A stretch of 64,000 bases of DNA from CAIXPS01 sp034430115 (GCA_034430115.1 DAOUFG010000175.1:1-64000); one strand, 5' to 3'; shown: positions 7,557-16,561, counted from the first letter of the stretch. The notes: generated by a model from the letters alone, not told the origin. A program made the numbers and translations.

Positions 7557-9836
7557 ATGGCACTTCGACCTGAGCAAGAACGGATCACTGAATACACCGG
7601 CGGGCGGGCAGCCGTCTCGGCGGTGCCGGGCAGCGGCAAGACGTATACGCTGGCGGCGCTGGCCGCTCGCCTGTTGACCAGCGGGCAGGTAGCTGACGAT
7701 GCCGAAATCCTGGTCGTGACCTTCACAAACTCGGCCGTGGATAACATCCGCACGCGCATCCACAAAATCCTGGCCGAGCAATCCGGCTTCGACGCGGGGG
7801 GCTACCGAGTATTGACGTTGCACGGGCTGGCGCACATGATCGTGCGCGAGCGCCCCGACCTGGCCGGCACCACCAGTGACTTCCGCGTGGACGACGAACT
7901 GAGCGGCCGCCAGACGATGCCCGAAGCCACGCGCTACTTCATCAACCAGGCACAGGACTACTGGCGCAGCTTCCTCTCGCCCGACTTGACCGTGGCGCAA
8001 CGCGCACAGGCCGAGGAGCAATGGCGCCAGGCTACCGAGAACCTGGGCGAAGAAGTGACCCGCCTGGCGAAGAACCTGCGCCTCACGCCGCAGGATTTGG
8101 TTCGCCTGGTACGCAGCGCCGGGCCGCAGGACGAGTATCCCGAAGGCGATCCCACGGATGCGCTCTCGCTATTGCGCCACGTCAGCAACCCCGCCATTTC
8201 GCCCTTCTTGCTCATCGGCATCGCCATTTACGAGCGGTACGAACGCATCCTGGGCCTGGGCGGCCGGCTGGACTTCGACGACTTGATCTGGCGCGCGATC
8301 ATGGCGCTGGAAAATGACGACGGCTTCCGGCGCAGCCTGGGCCGGCGCTGGCCCTACATCCTGGAAGATGAAGCGCAAGATAGCACGCCGCTGCAAGAGC
8401 ACATCCTATCCATGTTGTCACGCGAGCACAACAACTGGTTGCGCGTGGGCGACCCGAACCAGGCTATCATGACCACCTTCACCTCCTCCGACGTGCGTTT
8501 CTTTCGCGACTTTTTGCGCCGTCCGGAGGTAAAACCCTACCCGCTGTCCGTCAGCGGGCGCAGCGCGCCGCAGATCATCGACACGGCCAACCGCCTGGCG
8601 GATTGGGCTGTGAAAGATCACCCCGAAGCAGAAGTGCGCGACACGGCACTGACCAACGCCGTGCGCATCCGGCCCACCCCGCCCGACGATGCGCAACACA
8701 ACCCTCCCGCGAGCGAAGGGCACGTCTATGTGCAGCCCTTCGACAACGAAGAACTGGAAGTGCAAAAGGTGGCGCTCAGCGCAGAGAGATACGTCCTCGC
8801 CCGCCCCGGTCGCACCTGCGCCATCCTGACGCCCACGAACTACTTTGGGCATCAGGTCGTGGAAGAGCTGAACCGCCTGCAACAAAAGAACCACCCGCAG
8901 AAAATGGTGTACCAGGATCAGTTGCGTAACCCACAAGGGGTGCGCGACGTGGCGGAGCTATTGGCCGGGGCCGTGCGGCTGTGCAGCGTGCCGACCAATA
9001 CCAACGCGCTGGCCGAGGTGAACAAGCGCCTGCACGATTCGCGCATCGGCCCGCTTACGCGCGTCAGCGAGCCTCGCATGCGCACGTTGCTGCGCAGCGT
9101 ACATCCCGAGAAGCTGTTCTTCCCCTCGCCCGCCGCGGAGCCGGCCATTTCGGCCAGCGTGCCGGTGAGCGACGAGGAACAGCAAGCCCTGCTGGAGTTA
9201 AGTGTGCGCGTCTCCAAGTGGCTGCGCGCCAGTTTCCTGCCCGTCGATCAACTGGTGCTCACCATCGCGCAAGACCTGTTGACCCGCGAAAGCGACCTGG
9301 CGATTGCGCACAGCCTGGCGCTCAGCTTGCGCCGGATGTCGGCCATCAACCCGCAAATGCAACTGGCCGACCTGGCGCGCGAGTTGGAAGATATTTCCGC
9401 CAACCGCCAGAAATACATGAGCAACACGCTCATCGAGTCCGGCTTTGAGCCGGTGGGAGGCATCATCACCGTCACCACCATGCACAAGGCGAAGGGGCTG
9501 GAATGGGATCGCGTCTACCTCACCAGCGTGGACCAGGTGGAGTTCCCGCACGATTGCGGCGGGTCATTCCGTGGTGAACTGTGGTTCCTGAACGGGCACG
9601 ACCCGGCCACCGAAGCGCGCATGCAATTGGACGCGCTGGCAAGCGGCAGCATTCCCTTGCCAGGCGACGAAGAGCTGGTACGCCGCGCGCGCGTGGAATA
9701 CATCGCCGAGCGATTACGGCTGCTCTACGTGGGCATCACGCGCGCCAGGCGCGAACTGGTCATCAGTTACAGCCGCACACGCCGCAACCGCGAGAATGAG
9801 CTGGCGCTGGCGGTGCAAGAAGTCAGCAGCGAATAA
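7557..9836 (+). CDS. UvrD/Rep-family ATP-dependent DNA helicase
   Basis: A 759-aa superfamily 1A helicase with all motifs. Q-motif RPEQ is at 4-7, Walker A AVPGSGKT at 22-29, motif Ia VVTFTNSAVDNIR, motif II DEAQD, motif III GDPNQAI, motif V TTMHKAKGLEWD and motif VI LLYVGITRARREL. It translocates 3' to 5' on ssDNA by family knowledge. No nuclease domain is fused to it. The AddB-like ATPase upstream and the Fe-S nuclease downstream make it a good partner in a dispersed AddAB/RecBCD-like complex. The start at 7557 has GGAAGGGA upstream. Base composition returns to the GC-rich pattern of the first helicase. Confidence 0.9.
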   Translation: MALRPEQERITEYTGGRAAVSAVPGSGKTYTLAALAARLLTSGQVADDAEILVVTFTNSAVDNIRTRIHKILAEQSGFDAGGYRVLTLHGLAHMIVRERPDLAGTTSDFRVDDELSGRQTMPEATRYFINQAQDYWRSFLSPDLTVAQRAQAEEQWRQATENLGEEVTRLAKNLRLTPQDLVRLVRSAGPQDEYPEGDPTDALSLLRHVSNPAISPFLLIGIAIYERYERILGLGGRLDFDDLIWRAIMALENDDGFRRSLGRRWPYILEDEAQDSTPLQEHILSMLSREHNNWLRVGDPNQAIMTTFTSSDVRFFRDFLRRPEVKPYPLSVSGRSAPQIIDTANRLADWAVKDHPEAEVRDTALTNAVRIRPTPPDDAQHNPPASEGHVYVQPFDNEELEVQKVALSAERYVLARPGRTCAILTPTNYFGHQVVEELNRLQQKNHPQKMVYQDQLRNPQGVRDVAELLAGAVRLCSVPTNTNALAEVNKRLHDSRIGPLTRVSEPRMRTLLRSVHPEKLFFPSPAAEPAISASVPVSDEEQQALLELSVRVSKWLRASFLPVDQLVLTIAQDLLTRESDLAIAHSLALSLRRMSAINPQMQLADLARELEDISANRQKYMSNTLIESGFEPVGGIITVTTMHKAKGLEWDRVYLTSVDQVEFPHDCGGSFRGELWFLNGHDPATEARMQLDALASGSIPLPGDEELVRRARVEYIAERLRLLYVGITRARRELVISYSRTRRNRENELALAVQEVSSE

Positions 9837-10355
9837 CAGATGCCTCGGGCCATTTCACAGACCGCTAAGAAAGAGGTTTTGAAAGGGGAAGTGCGCTGGG
9901 CATTTCCCGCACGTAACGCATCGATAACGCCGTTGCGCCAACCTCATCTGTGCACATCACCCGCATCACTCGCTGCGGTGTCATTCCGAGCGCAGCGAGG
10001 AATCCTGGCCGTGCTCCGCGAGAGACATTGCTACGGAAGTGTGGTTCCATCCAACACGCGCGCCGATGACCGCTCAGATTCCTCATGCGCCATTGCAGCC
10101 TGGCTCGATTTTTGTCACGCGGCGCACTCGGAATGACAGCGCCGTTGGGTCAGAGCAGACGACCTTTTGAAACAGTCTCTAAGGCTTTCCAACACAAAGA
10201 AACACAGCAACAAAGACTCCAAAGGCTTTCTACCTATCGAGGCGAATAAAACCCGCTCCTTGTGCAGTGGATGTGTTTTAAAGCTTGTGCTGAACAACGT
10301 TCAGCCTATGCCCTTGCGTTTGTGGCTTTCTTTAAAGAAGCAAAAGCGGCGAGGA
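9837..10355. other. Gene-free stretch with repeat elements
   Basis: No convincing gene here. The one plus-strand reading frame (9840-10136) is largely a translation of the repeat at 9979-10138. The right half (about 10180-10345) holds ACACAAAGAAACACAG-like sequence related to the CACAAAGG/CTTTGTG repeats at 46.9 kb. I see no terminator with a clear U-tract for the UvrD gene. Confidence 0.6.
9979..10138. repeat. 160-bp element with 12-bp terminal inverted repeats
   Basis: TGTCATTCCGAG (9979-9990) and CTCGGAATGACA (10127-10138) are perfect inverted ends. The left end continues into CGCAGCGAGGAATC. A lone copy of the same 12-mer is at 11705-11716. It is a non-coding, MITE-like or REP-like dispersed repeat. 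Confidence 0.7.
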
Positions 10356-10562
10356 TTAACCGGCTATCAAGACGGCCAGCATAAGAATGATAACGAGGGC
10401 CATGATAAAGACCCAGCCACCCGAGCGCGTCTCTCGGCCGACCATCTGGTCGCGCGCATAGGACACCATTTCGCGCTCGCCACCGGCAGTTATCCTTGTC
10501 TTGGCGACCAATAAGATCACCAGGCCAGCCATAACGACTGTGAGAACCATTCCTGTACCCAT
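10356..10562 (-). CDS. Small two-helix membrane protein
   Basis: Not recognised. It is a 68-aa protein with two hydrophobic helices (GMVLTVVMAGLVILLVA and VFIMALVIILMLAVLIAG) joined by a charged loop of about 25 residues containing GREMVSYARD-like sequence. A longer frame could start at GTG 10577, but AGGAG sits inside that extension 7 nt before ATG 10562, so I choose 10562. The clean membrane pattern and good ribosome-binding site argue for a real gene. It stands alone on the minus strand between two plus-strand nuclease/helicase genes. Confidence 0.6.
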   Translation of the reverse strand: MGTGMVLTVVMAGLVILLVAKTRITAGGEREMVSYARDQMVGRETRSGGWVFIMALVIILMLAVLIAG

Positions 10563-10794
10563 CACTACGCTCCTCACGAACGGGGTGCGCTTGCGAGCAC
10601 TCCGCTCACTATGGGTTGATCCTACAATTCAGACGTGATAGCAACCGGAAACGTTCCCAACGCCAACCCGGCGCAAAACCTGCGAACAGGCGACGCCGCT
10701 TCTCTCCTCTTCATCCTATGGTTAGCGTTTGTCACTCATAACGATGTGCCCCGCGAAGCGTTGCACCCATCGACGGCGGCACAATCGCGCTCAC

Positions 10795-10824
10795 TTGCGG
10801 TAACGGCATACTCACCTGCATAAT
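10795..10824 (+). promoter_or_regulatory. Candidate promoter giving a leaderless nuclease mRNA
   Basis: TTGCGG (10795-10800), 18 bp, CATAAT (10819-10824). The ATG at 10831 lies 7 nt past the -10 box, where transcription should begin. No ribosome-binding site is visible. Confidence 0.45.
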
Positions 10825-10830
10825 GGGCTC

Positions 10831-11643
10831 ATGCTCGACCCAGCCTTCAAATTCAGCCAGCACAGTTTGAGCGATTATTTTGAGTGTCCGCGCCGCTTCT
10901 ATCTGCACTACGTCATCCACCAGCCCTGGCCGATGGTGGAAAGCAACCCGCTCGAGATAAGCCCGCTGGAATATCAACGTTATCTATGGCGCGGCCGGGT
11001 GTTACATCGCTGGATCGAACGGTATTGGCTTGGTGTGCCCACCCAGACACTCGACGACCCCGAGTTGAACATATGGTGGGATCGCTTTCAACACACCCAC
11101 TTTGGCGACCTGCCTCCGCAACGCACGCCGGAACTGGCGCTGGTTGCCTCCATCGGCGAGCGCTTGCTCTATGCGCGCTTCGACTTGCTCGCCCTCGATG
11201 AAGCATCATCCGATGCTCGCGCCGTGATCGTGGACTGGAAGACCTGGCGCACCGAACGTCGCCCACGCTACCAGGTATTCAGCCAGCGGCTACAAACGCG
11301 CATCTACCTCTATGTGCTCGCCACCGCCGGCGCAGCCTATAACGGCGGGCAGCCTTTTGCGCCGGAGCAGTGCAGCATGCGCTACTGGCTAGCGAACTTC
11401 CCCGATTCGCCTTGGGTGAGCGTGCCCTACTCCGCCACAGAATATGCGCAAGATCAGGCGCAACTGCTGGCGCTCATCGAAGCTGCCGCCGGCGGCGAAA
11501 GCGAACGCGACTACCCTCAGACGCACGACGAGCGTCATTGCATCCACTGCACCTATCTCACGTTGTGCAGCCGGAAGGGCGCGCCCAACGATGCGGAAGA
11601 TGCGTTCTTCGATAGCGACACCGCCGCTGAGATGGACTATTGA
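10831..11643 (+). CDS. PD-(D/E)XK nuclease with predicted 4Fe-4S cluster (AddB/Cas4/RecB type)
   Basis: A 270-aa protein. FECPRRFYLHY places Cys19 near the start. C237-x2-C240-x5-C246 near the end (CIHCTYLTLC) completes the four-Cys iron staple known from AddB and Cas4. The nuclease core is ARFDLL (Asp118), VDWKTW (D135-W-K137) and SQRLQTRIYLY (motif QxxxY). The N-terminal GRVLHRW supplies the usual His. By family it cuts single-stranded DNA ends. It is likely the nuclease partner of the two helicases upstream. It lies about 1 kb from the UvrD gene, with its own promoter. Confidence 0.85.
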   Translation: MLDPAFKFSQHSLSDYFECPRRFYLHYVIHQPWPMVESNPLEISPLEYQRYLWRGRVLHRWIERYWLGVPTQTLDDPELNIWWDRFQHTHFGDLPPQRTPELALVASIGERLLYARFDLLALDEASSDARAVIVDWKTWRTERRPRYQVFSQRLQTRIYLYVLATAGAAYNGGQPFAPEQCSMRYWLANFPDSPWVSVPYSATEYAQDQAQLLALIEAAAGGESERDYPQTHDERHCIHCTYLTLCSRKGAPNDAEDAFFDSDTAAEMDY

Positions 11644-11704
11644 TGAGGTTGAGGAATCCACGCATCTGCGCGAATAACAGAAGCCGGCTAACTTGAAGTA
11701 GGGT

Positions 11705-11838
11705 TGTCATTCCGAGAGATAGATCGTTGGGACAAAGGAGGTGCCCCATGACCCGCAGCCCTGAGGCAAGAGGCCCAACGTCTGCGCAGACATCAGGCCT
11801 CTGAATACTGATTACATTCGCGAAAATTCGTGGATAGG
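11705..11838. repeat. Intergenic repeats and palindrome between nuclease and lepA
   Basis: Contains one TGTCATTCCGAG end (11705-11716) and a nested hairpin: AGAGGCC (11769-11775) with GGCCTCT (11796-11802), enclosing GTCTG-CG-CAGAC. It also has ATTCGCGAAAATTCGTGGAT, a motif that recurs near 22.69, 26.0 and 51.43 kb. It probably separates two convergent transcripts. Confidence 0.5.
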
Positions 11839-13629
11839 CTAATCTTCCAGCTTCAACATCGCCATGAAGGCTTCCTGGGGGATCTCCACGCTGCCCAGCA
11901 TCTTCATGCGCTTTTTGCCTTCTTTCTGCTTCTCGAGCAGTTTGCGTTTGCGCGTGATGTCACCGCCATAACACTTAGCCAGCACGTCTTTGCGCAAGGC
12001 CGGCACCGTCTCACGCGCGATGATCTTTGCGCCGATGGCCGCCTGGATGGGCACGATGAACATCTGGCGTGGGATCACTTCCTTGATCTTCTTCGCCAGC
12101 AAACCGCCTTTCGCCTGCGCCTCGTCGCGATGGACGATCACCGACATCGAGTCCAGCGGCTCACCGTTGATCAGCACGTCCATCAACACCAGGTCGCCAG
12201 GGCGATACCCTTCAAAGGCATAGTCCAGCGAAGCGTAGCCACGCGTCACGCTCTTGAGCTTGTCGTAGAAATCGACGATCATCTCCGACAGCGGCAGGCG
12301 ATAGGTCAACACCACGCGCTGTTCGTCCAGGTATTCCATGTTGATCGACTCACCACGCCGCTTGGTCACCAGATCCATGATCGGGCCGATGAACTCCTTG
12401 GGGGTGAAGATTTGGATCTTCATCCACGGCTCGCGCATTTCTTCCAGACGTGATGGGTCGGGCATATCCGAAGGGCGATCCACGCGAATCACTTCGCCGG
12501 AGGTGAGCACGACCTCATATTCCACACTCGGCGCGGTGAATACCACGTCCATGTCATATTCGCGTTCCAGGCGCTCCTGGATGATCTCCATGTGGAACAT
12601 GCCCAGGAAACCCACGCGGAACCCGAACCCCAAGGCAGCCGAGTTCTCGGGCGAGAAGGTGAGTGAGGCATCGTTCAGTTGCAACTTATCCAGTGCATCA
12701 CGCAGCAACGGGTAATCCTCGGTAACGGTTGGGTAGACGCCGGCAAACACCATTGGCTTGGCCGGCTTATAGCCCGGCACGGGCACACCGGGCGCTGCGG
12801 CGTTGGTCATCGTGTCACCCACGCGGCATTCGCGCACGCTCTTGAAGCCGGTGGCGATATAGCCCACCTCGCCGGCCGAGAGTTCGCCCGTGATCGTCAT
12901 GCGCGGCGTGAACGTGCCGATTTCGATCGGGTCGAAGTTCGCCCCCGTCGCCAGCAAGGTCAGCTTCGTCTTCATGTTCACGCTGCCGTTGAAGACGCGC
13001 ACGTAGCCGATGACCCCCTTGTAGGCATCGTAGTGCGAATCGAAAATCAAAGTCTCCAGGGGGCCGGTGGGGTCGCCAGTGGGCGGCGGCACGTCGTGAA
13101 CCACCCGCTCCAGCACGTCCTTTATCCCGATGCCTTCCTTGGCCGAGATACGCAACACGCTGCTGGGGTCGTCTCCCAGCAGGTCGGCCACCTCCTTAGC
13201 TACTTCGTCGGGGCGCGCGTGGGGCAGGTCGATCTTATTGATCACCGGGATGATGGTAAGGTTGGCATCCAGCGCGAGGTAGAGATTGGCCAAGGTCTGC
13301 GCTTCGATGCCCTGCGACGCATCCACCACCAGCAGCGCGCCCTCGCAAGCGTGCAACGCGCGGCTCACTTCATAGGCAAAGTCCACGTGGCCGGGCGTGT
13401 CGATCAGGTTGATCTCATAGGTCTGGCCATCGCCAGCGGTATAGTTCATCCGCACTGCCGACGCCTTGATGGTGACGCCCTTTTCGCGCTCGATATCCAT
13501 CGAATCGAGCAACTGAGCCTGCATCTCGCGCAAAGAGACGGTGCCCGTCGCTTCCAGCAGGCGATCCGCTAAAGTGGACTTGCCATGATCGACATGCGCG
13601 ATGATACAAAAATTCCGTATCTGTTTCAT
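11839..13629 (-). CDS. lepA: Elongation factor 4 (LepA), ribosome back-translocase
   Basis: A 596-aa translational GTPase of the usual EF-4 length. The G domain begins MKQIRNFCIIAHVDHGKST (G1), with DTPGHVDF (G3) and NKIDLP (G4). EF-G-like domains II, III and V follow, and then the LepA-specific C-terminal domain (SFVIHRDEA-like VIVHRDEAQAKG, then PRQMFIVPIQAAIG and KRKLLEKQKEGKKRMK). The frame extends 7 codons upstream to a TTG, but ATG 13629 gives the canonical N-terminus. It follows the 100-aa gene by 23 nt in the same direction. Confidence 0.97.
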   Translation of the reverse strand: MKQIRNFCIIAHVDHGKSTLADRLLEATGTVSLREMQAQLLDSMDIEREKGVTIKASAVRMNYTAGDGQTYEINLIDTPGHVDFAYEVSRALHACEGALLVVDASQGIEAQTLANLYLALDANLTIIPVINKIDLPHARPDEVAKEVADLLGDDPSSVLRISAKEGIGIKDVLERVVHDVPPPTGDPTGPLETLIFDSHYDAYKGVIGYVRVFNGSVNMKTKLTLLATGANFDPIEIGTFTPRMTITGELSAGEVGYIATGFKSVRECRVGDTMTNAAAPGVPVPGYKPAKPMVFAGVYPTVTEDYPLLRDALDKLQLNDASLTFSPENSAALGFGFRVGFLGMFHMEIIQERLEREYDMDVVFTAPSVEYEVVLTSGEVIRVDRPSDMPDPSRLEEMREPWMKIQIFTPKEFIGPIMDLVTKRRGESINMEYLDEQRVVLTYRLPLSEMIVDFYDKLKSVTRGYASLDYAFEGYRPGDLVLMDVLINGEPLDSMSVIVHRDEAQAKGGLLAKKIKEVIPRQMFIVPIQAAIGAKIIARETVPALRKDVLAKCYGGDITRKRKLLEKQKEGKKRMKMLGSVEIPQEAFMAMLKLED

Positions 13630-13652
13630 TGTGGTTACGGCTACGGGCAAGG

Positions 13653-13955
13653 TCAGATGGGCAGCGTGCCGGAGCTATCCTCCTCATCCAAACCACTCCC
13701 CTCGCCGAACAAGCGATCAATCTGTGATTGTTCTCGCCCGGCGTCATAGCCGATTGAAAACATCGTCTTGCACATGGCACGAATTGTCAATTCAAACGAC
13801 TCGCGCGAATCTTCACGTGCGAAATTCCAGGCTGCCTCTTCGGCCTGCAGTTGCAGCCTGTTCATGTGGGCCAATACTTCCGTAGACACTGCTTCATCCA
13901 TCGGCATATTGCCAAGGATGCTTTCAACCCATTGGCGGAACTCTGACTGAGTCAT
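13653..13955 (-). CDS. Hypothetical protein upstream of lepA
   Basis: Not recognised. A 100-aa, acidic, mostly helical protein (MTQSEFRQWVESILGNMP, then RLQLQAEEAAWNFARED and FELTIRAMCKTMFSIGYDAG) with a Glu/Asp-rich, Ser/Gly-rich tail. No signal peptide, membrane segment or metal motif. The short gap to lepA suggests cotranscription. Codon use looks like that of the neighbours, so I treat it as a real gene. Confidence 0.65.
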   Translation of the reverse strand: MTQSEFRQWVESILGNMPMDEAVSTEVLAHMNRLQLQAEEAAWNFAREDSRESFELTIRAMCKTMFSIGYDAGREQSQIDRLFGEGSGLDEEDSSGTLPI

Positions 13956-14188
13956 CGTATCACTACTCCCGGCAAGGAACTTCTTCCTACCTTATCTCAC
14001 TCACCCTATTGTAATGAATTAGTGCAATGATCTTACTCGGGTCATTCGTAAATTGAGGCGGCAATCGTCACATGCTTGCTGTCATACCCTGAATATGACC
14101 GTGGCTACTTTACAAAAGAATCGCCGGGCAGTTAAAACGACGATCTCGAATAGACAAAACCATACTTAACAAGCGATTCGAGTCAGTC

Positions 14189-16111
14189 ATGCAATTTCGT
14201 AAACGTCTTACGTCCAGGTTCGCTCTGTACGCCCTATTGCTGGGGGTGATTGTCGCCGGCTTTTTCCTGCGCACCTATCATGCGGTTGGAGAAATGCAGG
14301 GCGACGAAAAGTTCTCCTGCATGATGCTCACACAGGACTTTGCCGGGATTATACGTACCACCTTCACACTACAAGAGCCACACCCCGTGGGCTATTACTT
14401 TTTGAGCAAGGTCTGGTTGTTCTTCAGCGGCTACACTGAGTTTGCCCAGCGTATGTTGAGCATTAGCATGGGGACAATCTCCATCGCGCTGATTGTGCGG
14501 CTCACCCGCGCCCTTTTGCCGGGCCGATATGGCCGGCGCGTTTCGCTGGCAGCGGCGGCGTTCATGGCCGCCAACTCGCTGGCGCTCGAACAAAGCCGCG
14601 AACTGCGCATGTACGCTATGCTGCTGGCGCTTGGCATGGCCGGCACCGTGCTGATGTTGGAAATGCTGCGCCAGCCCCGCCGCCGCACATGGCTGGCCTA
14701 CGTGCTGATCACCTGGCTGGCAGTACAGATTCACTATTACGCGTTATTCGTCATCCTGGCACAAAATATCTACATTGCTTGCCTGCTACTACGGGCAAGT
14801 CCCCATGCCAGGCGCTCACTGTTCCGGCGCTGGGCAAGCGCACAACTGGCCGTCATCGCCCTGGCGGCACCGTGGCTTTATTTGGTACGTGGCATATTGC
14901 TCACCTACCACGGCTGGGGCAGCATGCCGTCGCCAGAGGAAGCCATTCGGTCTGTGCTAACCTGGTTTAGCGTCGGGGCTCACCTCACGGGCCAGACCCT
15001 CTCGTTTGCCGTATTAGGCGGGCTGGCTGCACTATTGGGGCTGTATAAACTCTGGTTGGCCGGACCGGCACAACGGCGCGCCGCGTTGTTACTGCTCATT
15101 TACGCGGCAGTTCCCACCGCCTGCATCTGGCTGCTCTCGCTCAGCCGACCTGTGTTCATGGATCGTTACCTGATCTCCTCACTGGCTCCTTTCCAGATTC
15201 TCCTGGCTGCCGGAATAATCCCGCTGTCATCGAACGCCGGCACGAGCCGCCAACAGAAGCTGACAATTGCGCAAGCCGCGATCGGCGTGATGCTGGCAGG
15301 GACGCTCGGTTTCGGCCTGGCATCCAGCAGCATTGGCTATCTAGCGCAACAGACGGGCCGATGGCCCAACAGTTTCACCTACCTGCGTGATACCTTCGTC
15401 CAGCTCTCGGGTAACCTCCCAGCAAATCAGGTACGCTGGGCCGTGAGCTATCCCGACTACTCTTTTTCGTGTTATCTGCACACGCCCGATTATGCCGTTA
15501 TCCCCTACGAGGCAAATAATGAAGAAGCCGCCGATCAGACCGTTCAAGCGTTCAGCGCCGCAGGCGTCAGGCGCGTCGTGATCGCCATCGCCACCGACGC
15601 CTGGTGGAACGGCCAGACCATTGCCCCCCAGGCGCTGGCTAAAGAGTATACCGAGGTGGGCGAGACGTTCAGCGGGCAATGGCCGCTGAAAATCTACAGC
15701 CGCATGGACGCCTCGGAGTTGACAAAGTCGGACGCCACATTTAGCGAAGGACTCACGCTGAACGGATATGCCATCTATGCTGACCCGCAGGCGCATCTGC
15801 TGGAGGTACATCTGGCATGGCAGGGCGATGCCCAATTTCTACAAGGCGACGAGAAGTTATTCATCCACGTCGCCAGCCCCAACACGCCGGATCTGTTGGT
15901 CACGCAACTCGACACGCCCTTCATGACAACCGACCTGGCAGGCGGCGTCCACACGTTCGGCGTGGCGCTTCCCGACACGATCCCTAGCGGCGACTACACC
16001 GTGACGATTGGGCTTTACCACGGCAGCCGCGCTGGGATGCCACGCCTACTCACCGGGCAGGGCGACGACAGGGTGGAAATCGGCCATTTCACGCTCAAGC
16101 ATAACGAATGA
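14189..16111 (+). CDS. Multi-spanning membrane glycosyltransferase (GT39/ArnT/PMT-like)
   Basis: A 640-aa protein with about 10 membrane helices in the first 390 residues. A conserved acidic pair lies in the first outer loop (MQGDEKFS, D39-E40), as in GT-C enzymes that use polyprenyl-phosphate sugars. The loop QEPHPVGYYFLSKVW and the cluster EQSRELRMYAML are typical of this family. The last 200 residues form a soluble beta-rich domain (LTLNGYAIYADPQAHLLEVHLAW; DTIPSGDYTVTIGLY). It probably glycosylates lipids or surface proteins. Donor and acceptor are unknown. Single gene; upstream TTTACA-17-TTAAAA is a weak promoter candidate. Confidence 0.75.
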   Translation: MQFRKRLTSRFALYALLLGVIVAGFFLRTYHAVGEMQGDEKFSCMMLTQDFAGIIRTTFTLQEPHPVGYYFLSKVWLFFSGYTEFAQRMLSISMGTISIALIVRLTRALLPGRYGRRVSLAAAAFMAANSLALEQSRELRMYAMLLALGMAGTVLMLEMLRQPRRRTWLAYVLITWLAVQIHYYALFVILAQNIYIACLLLRASPHARRSLFRRWASAQLAVIALAAPWLYLVRGILLTYHGWGSMPSPEEAIRSVLTWFSVGAHLTGQTLSFAVLGGLAALLGLYKLWLAGPAQRRAALLLLIYAAVPTACIWLLSLSRPVFMDRYLISSLAPFQILLAAGIIPLSSNAGTSRQQKLTIAQAAIGVMLAGTLGFGLASSSIGYLAQQTGRWPNSFTYLRDTFVQLSGNLPANQVRWAVSYPDYSFSCYLHTPDYAVIPYEANNEEAADQTVQAFSAAGVRRVVIAIATDAWWNGQTIAPQALAKEYTEVGETFSGQWPLKIYSRMDASELTKSDATFSEGLTLNGYAIYADPQAHLLEVHLAWQGDAQFLQGDEKLFIHVASPNTPDLLVTQLDTPFMTTDLAGGVHTFGVALPDTIPSGDYTVTIGLYHGSRAGMPRLLTGQGDDRVEIGHFTLKHNE

Positions 16112-16121
16112 ACGCGCACAT

Positions 16122-16149
16122 TTGACACGCCCAACGCATCCTTTATAAT
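16122..16149 (+). promoter_or_regulatory. Consensus promoter of rpsU
   Basis: TTGACA (16122-16127), 16 bp, TATAAT (16144-16149): both hexamers are perfect. The leader is about 60 nt and has AGAGGGTGA before the GTG start. Confidence 0.88.
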
Positions 16150-16215
16150 TGCCCAGCTTGTGGAATCAATCGTCCAGACGAAAGATAATTTTCGCAAGAA
16201 AGAGGGTGAAATCAA

Positions 16216-16422
16216 GTGACGCGTGTGACCATCGATGATGATGAGTCCTTTGAATCTGCACTGCGCCGGTTCAACAAAATGGTCCAGGGAGACCGTGTGT
16301 TGTCCGAGGTGCGCCGCCGTCGTTTCTACGAGAAGCCAAGTATCGTAGACAAGCGCAAGCGCGCCGCAAAATTGCGCAAGAGTCGCCGTCAGACTTCGAA
16401 GCTCTTGCAGAGCGAATCGTAG
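16216..16422 (+). CDS. rpsU: 30S ribosomal protein S21
   Basis: A 68-aa basic protein with GTG start (16216). The sequence DDDESFESALRRFNKMVQ and the tail RRRRFYEKPS-like VRRRRFYEKPSIVDKRKRAA are diagnostic of S21. It binds the small ribosomal subunit near the anti-Shine-Dalgarno region. It has its own strong promoter and terminator and heads the conserved rpsU-yqeY-pgpH-ybeY group. In Bacillus phoH lies between yqeY and pgpH; here it is absent. Confidence 0.95.
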   Translation: MTRVTIDDDESFESALRRFNKMVQGDRVLSEVRRRRFYEKPSIVDKRKRAAKLRKSRRQTSKLLQSES

Positions 16423-16492
16423 TCTCCATTCACCCTCGCACGGGATGGATGATACTTCCAAAGCCATCCCTCCTGCGCACAGTTATACAATT

Positions 16493-16523
16493 AAGGCGGG
16501 CAGAAATGTCCGCCTTGATTTTT
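16493..16523 (+). terminator. Intrinsic terminator of rpsU
   Basis: AAGGCGG (16493-16499) pairs with CCGCCTT (16510-16516), extended by three more pairs and capped by a GAAA tetraloop, followed by GATTTTTA. It lies inside the frame upstream of yqeY, which rules out the longer yqeY start. Confidence 0.88.
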
Positions 16524-16561
16524 ACTTCAAACGGAACGGCCCTACCAGAAGAGCAGAAATA

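Noticed and set aside
9840..10136. 98-codon frame after the UvrD gene
   Set aside because: It is mostly translation of the 9979-10138 repeat element and has no ribosome-binding site that fits.
11830..13572. Long plus-strand reading frames antisense to lepA (11830-12453, 12679-13572)
   Set aside because: They lack family motifs and are His/Arg/Gln-rich, as expected for the reverse frame of a GC-rich gene; lepA is certain here.
16445..16561. 39-codon N-terminal extension of yqeY
   Set aside because: It is encoded by the rpsU terminator hairpin; the family starts at ATG 16562.
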